Assembly (NCBI GenBank): GCA_020630065.1
Contig: JAHDCC010000007.1
Location: forward strand, 1-64,000
DNA length: 64,000 nucleotides
Reading direction: 5' to 3'
Origin: Acidimicrobiales bacterium
GTDB lineage: Bacteria; Actinomycetota; Acidimicrobiia; Acidimicrobiales; SZUA-35
The notes beneath the pieces are model-generated. The model was not told the DNA's origin, did no database searches, and saw only the letters and a list, made by a program, of their open reading frames with translations. How positions within the stretch are numbered: position 1 is the stretch's first letter; each line of letters begins with the position of its first letter. The translations under genes and the position numbers were made by a program. Shown here piece by piece: positions 59,153-64,000 of this stretch.

Positions 59153-59707
59153 GTGCCTGAATGTCCAGCAGTTGATGGATCAAGCCCACGAACTACCAGT
59201 TTCGATGGTCCATTTGAAATGTGTATAGATCCGTCAAAGCGGTACGAGGCCGAAATGGTCACCAACTACGGAACGTTGGTAATAAACCTCGACCCGGCAG
59301 CGGCACCAAAAACAGTTAACAACTTTGTTTGCTTGGCCCGTTACCACTACTACGACGGTTTGACCTTCCACCGGGTTATCAAGGATTTCGTTCTGCAGGG
59401 TGGCTGTCCAGAGGGTTCTGGTCGTGGCGGACCCGGCTACCGGTTTGAAGATGAGCTACCTGCTCCCGGTCGTTATGAAGTAGGTTCCCTAGCGATGGCT
59501 AACGCTGGCCCTGACACCAATGGAAGTCAGTTCTTTGTTATCAGTGGGGCCGCTGGGGCGTCGCTTCCTCCACAGTATTCGCTCTTCGGTAAGGTCGTTA
59601 AAGGCCTAGAACACGTCGAGGTTATGCAGGGTGTGGCCACCGGAAATGGTGACAAGCCAGTTGAAGACATGACGATCGAATCGGTAACTATCACCGAAAA
59701 AGACTAG
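59153..59707 (+). CDS. Cyclophilin-type peptidyl-prolyl cis-trans isomerase
   Basis: A 184-residue cytoplasmic cyclophilin (no signal peptide). The active-site Arg is in FHRVIKDFVLQGG. GSQFFVISG and the later SLFGKVVKGLEHVE are conserved. An N-terminal stretch of about 35 residues precedes the fold and includes two Cys. A GTG start with an AAGGAG site is used. Confidence 0.93.
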   Translation: MPECPAVDGSSPRTTSFDGPFEMCIDPSKRYEAEMVTNYGTLVINLDPAAAPKTVNNFVCLARYHYYDGLTFHRVIKDFVLQGGCPEGSGRGGPGYRFEDELPAPGRYEVGSLAMANAGPDTNGSQFFVISGAAGASLPPQYSLFGKVVKGLEHVEVMQGVATGNGDKPVEDMTIESVTITEKD

Positions 59708-59714
59708 CTCTGGT

Positions 59715-60128
59715 CTACTGTGCGGAACAGTTCGAACAGGTGCCGTTGACGACGACGTTTACGTTGCTGCTGACGAAGCCATGATCGGATGCTAAGTGAT
59801 CGCGAAGTCGGGTAACCACTTGGCCACCGTGATGGTCGACGGTTCCGCACTTTTCACAAACAAGGTGAATCATTTCGTCGGAGTGGGCGGGTTCCCAACG
59901 GGACCCGTCCTCTCCAAATTTTGACTCTCGAGCAATGCCCAATTCGGAAAACAGGGTGAGCGCCCGATATACCGATGAGACGTTGATCGACGCGTCTTGA
60001 GTGTGCACGGCGTCGGCAATAGCTTGAGCTGTGAGATGGTCGTTACTAGACCTCAAAATGTCCCACACGAGGCGGCGTGGACGGGTTACACGAAGTTCGT
60101 TCTCGGCGAGTACTTCTTCGAGATGCAT
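59715..60128 (-). CDS. Fur-family metalloregulator, possibly nickel-responsive (Nur-like)
   Basis: A 137-residue repressor. The winged helix spans about 1-75 (TRPRRLVWDIL...NVSSVYRALTLFSELGI). The dimer domain has the structural zinc site CEKCG and CSNC, and a His-rich region DHHGG. It is divergent from cbiMQO, a Co/Ni ECF transporter, with two dyads between them. Context favours a Nur or cobalt/nickel role; Zur or Fur cannot be excluded by eye. Confidence 0.88.
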   Translation of the reverse strand: MHLEEVLAENELRVTRPRRLVWDILRSSNDHLTAQAIADAVHTQDASINVSSVYRALTLFSELGIARESKFGEDGSRWEPAHSDEMIHLVCEKCGTVDHHGGQVVTRLRDHLASDHGFVSSNVNVVVNGTCSNCSAQ

Positions 60129-60136
60129 TACCGCAT

Positions 60137-60142
60137 AGTCTA
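60137..60142 (-). promoter_or_regulatory. Probable -10 box of the Fur-family gene
   Basis: TAGACT on the minus strand, 8 bases before the ATG at 60128. Confidence 0.4.
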
Positions 60143-60146
60143 GCTA

Positions 60147-60161
60147 CAGATGTGACATCTG
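60147..60161. promoter_or_regulatory. Perfect palindrome in the Fur-family/cbiM intergenic region
   Basis: CAGATGT-G-ACATCTG. It lies just upstream of the -10 box of the Fur-family gene, between it and the expected -35, which fits autorepression. Confidence 0.55.
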
Positions 60162-60167
60162 ATCCTT

Positions 60168-60186
60168 ATTGCGAACCATGTGCAAT
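60168..60186. promoter_or_regulatory. Nur-box-like dyad upstream of cbiM
   Basis: ATTGC-N9-GCAAT. The core TTGC-N9-GCAA has the spacing of the Streptomyces Nur box (tTGCaa-N5-ttGCAA), as I recall it. It covers the expected -35 of a cbiM promoter whose -10 would be TAGACT at 60202-60207. Confidence 0.6.
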
Positions 60187-60201
60187 AGTTGGTTCTGGTC
60201 G

Positions 60202-60207
60202 TAGACT
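60202..60207 (+). promoter_or_regulatory. Probable -10 box of cbiMQO
   Basis: TAGACT, 11 bases before the ATG at 60219, giving a 5' leader of only a few bases. Confidence 0.4.
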
Positions 60208-60218
60208 CGTTGGTATCT

Positions 60219-61214
60219 ATGCATGCGCCTGATGGACTTCTAAATGTTGGTACCGCTCTAGCGACTGGCGGTATTTCTGTTGGTTGTGTGATGCTGGCGG
60301 CCCGTCGTTGTGGCGACGAGCTGGAAAGCAAAGTCGTTCCACTAGCCGGTGTTACCGCAGCGTTTGTGTTCGCCGCTCAAATGTTGAACTTTCCGGTCGG
60401 GATAGGCACCAGCGGTCATATCCTCGGGGCAGCGTTAGCTGCCATCTTGCTTGGGCCATATCTCGGAAGTCTGTCATCGACAGTAGTAGTACTTGTGCAG
60501 GCGTTTGTTTTTGCTGATGGTGGGGTCACTGCGTTGGGGTACAACGTCTTGAATATGGCAATCGTGCCGGCCTTCGGTGGATATGCGCTCTACATTTTGT
60601 TTCGAAAAGTCTTTCCGGCGACCCCTGCAGGTGTTTCCCTTAGCACCGGGTTCGCATCGGCGGGTTCGGTGGTGTTATCAGCGGTCGCTTTCTCACTCGA
60701 ATGGCTGTTTGGGGCAACGGTTCCTGTCCCGTTCGACACTGTGTTTGGGGCGATGGTCAGTGTTCATCTTGTCATTGGCATTGGGGAAGGAGTTATCAGT
60801 GGACTGGTTATGTCCGCTGTTCTTCGCAGCCGCCAAGACATCGTTTTCGGGGCTCGAGATCTCCCAACGATGTCGGCCGCCCAAACCCAGCCCGTTAACG
60901 CCGTGAAATGGCGGACGTTTATAGTGGGCTCGATTGGCATTTCGGTCGTGTTGGCTGCGATAGTCAGCCAGTTCGCTGCCTCGTCGCCGGATGGGCTTGA
61001 ACGAGTCGTTATCGACACCGGAATAGGTCCAGACGATGACACGGCCGCCTTCGGGGGTTCGCTATTTGCCGACTACGCTCTCGACGGTATTAGTAACCCT
61101 TCGGCTAGTTTGGCGCTTGCCGGAGTGGCCGGAGTTGTGGTTGTGGCGGCCACCGGGTTCGGCATGTTGACCGCAGCAAAGTTTGTGGCCAGAAAACCCG
61201 TTGTAGCGTCATGA
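60219..61214 (+). CDS. cbiM: Cobalt/nickel ECF transporter S component, CbiM with fused C-terminal PDGLE segment
   Basis: The metal-binding membrane protein of a CbiMQO transporter. The start at 60219 is fixed by the N terminus MHAPDGLL, because the free amino end and His2 bind the metal. NFPVGIGTSGHILGA carries the further His. Six or seven membrane helices follow. The C-terminal third (about 230-331) has two helices and SSPDGLE, a CbiN/PDGLE-like segment, so a separate cbiN is not needed. Confidence 0.92.
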   Translation: MHAPDGLLNVGTALATGGISVGCVMLAARRCGDELESKVVPLAGVTAAFVFAAQMLNFPVGIGTSGHILGAALAAILLGPYLGSLSSTVVVLVQAFVFADGGVTALGYNVLNMAIVPAFGGYALYILFRKVFPATPAGVSLSTGFASAGSVVLSAVAFSLEWLFGATVPVPFDTVFGAMVSVHLVIGIGEGVISGLVMSAVLRSRQDIVFGARDLPTMSAAQTQPVNAVKWRTFIVGSIGISVVLAAIVSQFAASSPDGLERVVIDTGIGPDDDTAAFGGSLFADYALDGISNPSASLALAGVAGVVVVAATGFGMLTAAKFVARKPVVAS

Positions 61215-61228
61215 TCGCAGGTCATTAA

Positions 61229-61987
61229 GTGGGGGCAGGTCACCTGCGGGGGTTGTACCTTCAACGCCAGTCTCCGCTACACGCAGTTGCCTCTCACGTA
61301 AAAGTGTTGGCCGCTGTCTGGTTGGTAGTCGTCGTCGCCAGTATCCCTCGTCAACAGGTGTGGGCATTCGGGGTAGCCGGCATCAGCATCGTCGCCGGTT
61401 TTATATTCTCTGGGCTGACGGTCGGTCAGGTTCTGCGCCGTTTGGTTGTGTTAGCCCCTTTCGTTCCGGTCGTCATCGCCCTACCGTTCATCGCCGGTGG
61501 GGAACCGGCTGAGGTGTTTGGGGTTGCGGTGTCAGAGGAGGGATTGTGGGGGGCATGGAATTTCTTGGCTAAAGCCATTGTCGGGGTTTCGGTAAGTTCG
61601 ATCGTCACCGCTTCAACGACTGTCCCGGATATTCTTGCCGCGCTTGGCAAATTGCGTATGCCGAAGATCCTCGTCGCGATAGCGTCATCGATGGTTCGCT
61701 ACCTCGACCTGATCGTGGAGGAAACCTCGCGAATGCGGTTGGCGATGGTTTCACGTGGGTATAGTCCAGCCTGGTTCTGGCAGGCTAAGCCGTTAGCGAC
61801 TTCTGCGGGATCATTGTTTGTGCGTTCGTATGAACGGTCAGAACGTGTTCACGCAGCAATGATGGCCCGCGGGTTTACCGGCACGTTGCCTCAGCGTCGC
61901 GTCGTTGCCTCAGCTTCACAATGGGTCGCCGTTTGCGCCGCACCTGCGGTCATGACGGTCGTTCTACTCGTGGCGATACTCAAATGA
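61229..61987 (+). CDS. cbiQ: ECF transporter T component CbiQ
   Basis: The 252-residue membrane coupling subunit. The two short coupling motifs appear as MVSRGY and MMARGF, each with Ala/Ser-Arg-Gly, which contact the ATPase. About five hydrophobic segments are visible. A GTG start is used. The stop overlaps cbiO by 4 bases. Confidence 0.92.
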   Translation: MGAGHLRGLYLQRQSPLHAVASHVKVLAAVWLVVVVASIPRQQVWAFGVAGISIVAGFIFSGLTVGQVLRRLVVLAPFVPVVIALPFIAGGEPAEVFGVAVSEEGLWGAWNFLAKAIVGVSVSSIVTASTTVPDILAALGKLRMPKILVAIASSMVRYLDLIVEETSRMRLAMVSRGYSPAWFWQAKPLATSAGSLFVRSYERSERVHAAMMARGFTGTLPQRRVVASASQWVAVCAAPAVMTVVLLVAILK

Positions 61988-62700
61988 CTCGCCTATTAGA
62001 AGTCTCTGAGGTGTCCTATGTGTACCCTGACGGTCGGTCGGGTTTATCCGATGTCTCGTTGGCTGTTCAAGACGGCGAGAGAGTGTCGATATTAGGTCCG
62101 AACGGTGCCGGTAAGACGACCCTGATGTTGCATCTCAACGGCACGTTGACACCAACCAAAGGCACGATCACCGTCAACGGAACCACGGTCGAAGACTCGA
62201 CGTTGTCGACGATCCGAAAAAACGTTGGTCTCGTATTCCAAAACTCTGACGACCAACTGTTCATGTCATCGGTTATCGACGACGTGATGTTTGGTCCATT
62301 GAATCTTGGCTTCGACGAAGCTACGGCCCGGATCAAAGCTGAAGAATCGCTTGAATTGGTGGGTGCCGGCCACTTGACAGAACGGACGCCACATCATCTA
62401 AGCGGGGGAGAGCGGCGCCGGGTGGCGATCGCAACGACGCTAGTAATGGAACCGAAGATAATCGTCTTTGATGAACCAACCTCTGACCTTGACCCGGCAA
62501 CCCGCCATGAGTTGGGAGAACTTTTATGTTCGTTGCCTGTCGCTCAACTCATCGTCACCCATGACTTGTCGTTTGTCGCAGATGTTTGCCATCGTTCGAT
62601 AATTATGGACGAAGGGCGAGTGGTCGCCGATCGGGCGACAACAGAATTGCTCGCCGATGCAGACCTGTTGGTTGCGCACCGGTTAGCGGCGCCTCGCTAG
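61984..62700 (+). CDS. cbiO: ECF transporter ATPase CbiO
   Basis: The 238-residue ABC ATPase. Walker A is GPNGAGKTT, the Q-loop VFQNSDDQLF has the CbiO-type DDQLF, the signature is LSGGERRR, Walker B is IIVFDEPTSDLDP, and the switch His is in VTHD. Only one ATPase gene is present, so it should act as a homodimer. The ATG overlaps the cbiQ stop (ATGA). Confidence 0.95.
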   Translation: MTRLLEVSEVSYVYPDGRSGLSDVSLAVQDGERVSILGPNGAGKTTLMLHLNGTLTPTKGTITVNGTTVEDSTLSTIRKNVGLVFQNSDDQLFMSSVIDDVMFGPLNLGFDEATARIKAEESLELVGAGHLTERTPHHLSGGERRRVAIATTLVMEPKIIVFDEPTSDLDPATRHELGELLCSLPVAQLIVTHDLSFVADVCHRSIIMDEGRVVADRATTELLADADLLVAHRLAAPR

Positions 62701-62726
62701 GTGTAGCCGAGTTGTGAGTAGCCGAG

Positions 62727-63308
62727 CTATGAACGGAGTTCATCTATCCGTTGAAGGTCAGTAAACGTTTCCTCAATGATGACGGCCAACGGACGTTTGC
62801 CATTGTCGTCCTGCCATTGTTCGATAGCGACGTCCAACGCCACCAACGCAGTGGCCGCTAACAGCTGAGCGGCGCGGCGATGAGGCTTTTTTAGAATGTA
62901 GCCCAACGCCTTGCTAAGTTCGGTCCGGTTGATAAGGTCCGCTTCTATGGCGGCGGCGTGAATGGCTTCGGTTTTATAAATGAACTGAATACGCCGCAGC
63001 TGATAGCCGCCATCTTCGTCGTATCGACGGCCAAGATCTTCGATAAAGGCGTCCCGAATAGCTTCAAGCGGCGGCTGGTTCTTGAAACGGGACCCGAGAG
63101 CCCGGTCAAGATCAGCGTCGTGCTCATCCCAAAGCACAATGCCTTCTTTAGTCCCAAAATGTCGGTACAAGGTTGATTCGGACATGTCGGCGGCGTTGGC
63201 AATGTCGAGCACGGTTACCGATTCAAAGCCCTCTTGGTCAAAAAGACGAAGCGCTGTTTCTTGAGCGAAATGTTTGGCTGCTCTTCTGTTTCGTTCACGA
63301 AGGCCCAT
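62727..63308 (-). CDS. TetR/AcrR-family regulator
   Basis: A 193-residue regulator. The N-terminal helix-turn-helix has FESVTVLDIANAADMSESTLYRHF-type sequence at about 30-55. The C-terminal domain resembles the MftR-like group, but the ligand is unknown. Divergent from msrB. A TACCCT -10 box lies 6 bases before the ATG. Confidence 0.9.
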   Translation of the reverse strand: MGLRERNRRAAKHFAQETALRLFDQEGFESVTVLDIANAADMSESTLYRHFGTKEGIVLWDEHDADLDRALGSRFKNQPPLEAIRDAFIEDLGRRYDEDGGYQLRRIQFIYKTEAIHAAAIEADLINRTELSKALGYILKKPHRRAAQLLAATALVALDVAIEQWQDDNGKRPLAVIIEETFTDLQRIDELRS

Positions 63309-63314
63309 TACTCA

Positions 63315-63320
63315 AGGGTA
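63315..63320 (-). promoter_or_regulatory. Leaderless -10 box, TetR gene
   Basis: TACCCT on the minus strand, with a 6-base gap to the ATG at 63308. Confidence 0.5.
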
Positions 63321-63450
63321 TCTACACTGCATAGGTACGCATCAGGCAACCGACTGCGACCAGCCGCTGCGTAACGGGGGTATGTTAAAACCATTCCTAT
63401 GGGAAGGTCGATGCAGACAAGACCTTAGTTACTCCACAGAAGGTGAAGCC

Positions 63451-63858
63451 ATGAGCGATAAACGTGAATTCTCTGAAGAAGAGCTACGAGAACGACTGAC
63501 ACCTGAACAATATCAGGTAACCCAAAAAGCAGGAACAGAACCAGCATTTAGCGGAATCTACAACGATTGCAAAGATGACGGCGTTTACCGTTGTATCGTC
63601 TGCGACGAATCGCTGTTCAGTAGCGACAGCAAATACGACTCTGGCTCTGGTTGGCCAAGTTTCTGGAAACCGGTGAATGATTCGGCGGTTGCAACAAAAA
63701 CCGATCGCAAGTTTGGAATGCGGCGCATCGAGGTTCTTTGCGCAAACTGCGGCGCCCACCTCGGCCACGTGTTCCCAGACGGTCCTGCCCCAACCGGCGA
63801 TCGATATTGTATGAACTCAGCATCGCTGCGGCTCGAACGGTCAGAACCGGCTGAATAG
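63451..63858 (+). CDS. msrB: Peptide-methionine (R)-S-oxide reductase
   Basis: Repairs oxidised methionine. The zinc Cys pairs are Cys48/Cys51 and Cys97/Cys100. GSGWPSF is the substrate-binding motif, and the catalytic Cys120 is in DRYCMNSASL. The ATG at 63451 follows AGAAGGTGAAG; a longer frame upstream is not conserved. The 135 residues fit the family. Confidence 0.96.
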   Translation: MSDKREFSEEELRERLTPEQYQVTQKAGTEPAFSGIYNDCKDDGVYRCIVCDESLFSSDSKYDSGSGWPSFWKPVNDSAVATKTDRKFGMRRIEVLCANCGAHLGHVFPDGPAPTGDRYCMNSASLRLERSEPAE

Positions 63859-63944
63859 GTCTGAAGTAAATGTAAATCTGTTGCAAAACTAACGTCACTG
63901 CCCGTTGATATGCAGCGGGGTGTTGATTGAGTAGACTTCAGACC
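63858..63944. repeat. 10-bp inverted repeat after msrB
   Basis: GGTCTGAAGT (63858-63867) and ACTTCAGACC (63935-63944) are perfect arms 67 bases apart. The left arm overlaps the msrB stop. It could close a structured RNA or mark a regulatory region for the next gene, which lies outside the window. Confidence 0.45.
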
Positions 63945-64000
63945 GACAATAAACTGCATCGAGTCAGTTTCAACTAAGAACTTTGGAGCACCACACGTAC

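Noticed and set aside
63390-63409. Near-palindrome between the TetR gene and msrB as a TetR operator
   Set aside because: The arms (ACCaTTCC and GGAAGGT) need an unpaired base and do not overlap the predicted TetR -10 box, so the evidence is too thin.

Overview
The window is a stretch of actinobacterial core chromosome of moderate GC. Family assignments and gene order support this. prfA-prmC-wecA-atpI-atpBEF..DC and iscS-mnmA ... ligA-gatCAB ... ilvBNC-2-hydroxyacid dehydrogenase both follow an order I recall from Mycobacterium tuberculosis. Other actinobacterial traits are a SARP/BTAD regulator, an HxlR regulator, metZ beside a rhodanese and a PIG-L/MshB-type deacetylase. The split b / b' / delta ATP synthase stator and mid-range GC suggest a deep branch such as Acidimicrobiia; this taxonomic call is an inference. 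I found no tRNA, rRNA, CRISPR array, insertion sequence or prophage.

Layout. 1-2 kb: tyrosine recombinase and a pseudokinase (minus strand). 2.1-9 kb: prfA-prmC, an OafA-SGNH acyltransferase, a PIG-L deacetylase, rpiB and glyA. 9.1-18.7 kb: wecA, then a complete F1Fo ATP synthase operon closed by a strong terminator. 18.7-26.6 kb: DUF2867 protein, PPK2, a J-domain protein paired with an alpha/beta hydrolase, an MFS transporter, a Nfu protein, MscL, a zinc-finger rhomboid, an SRPBCC protein and a methyltransferase. 26.6-29.9 kb: the tRNA-modification operon iscS-mnmA-tsaC. 30-39 kb: ligA, several membrane or secreted proteins of unknown role, an HxlR/quinone-reductase divergon, SCP2, RarA and YggT. 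39-44 kb: gatCAB-rhodanese-metZ, chained by ATGA overlaps. 44-51 kb: dienelactone hydrolase, YihY, EngB, a SARP/NTPase/TPR regulator convergent with an ECF sigma factor, and a thioesterase. 51-58 kb: ilvD, an acidic repeat lipoprotein, and ilvBNC preceded by a leader-peptide attenuator, then hpt. 58-64 kb: 2-hydroxyacid dehydrogenase, cyclophilin, a Fur/Nur-type regulator divergent from cbiMQO, TetR and MsrB.

Main observations. (1) At least 14 first genes of transcription units have a TANNNT -10 box exactly 6-7 nt before an ATG or GTG, which points to widespread leaderless transcription. (2) The ilvBNC leader encodes the 13-residue peptide MIKSTNLLVVIVM followed by tandem hairpins, and is itself probably leaderless. 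(3) The Fur-family gene and cbiM are divergent. An ATTGC-N9-GCAAT site, matching the nickel regulator Nur pattern, overlaps the expected cbiM -35, and a second perfect palindrome sits in the regulator's own promoter. (4) A kinase-fold protein has lost all of its catalytic residues. (5) A lipoprotein is built of 11-residue and 6-residue acidic repeats. (6) The free b' gene directly before delta looks like the unfused form of the mycobacterial b-delta fusion.
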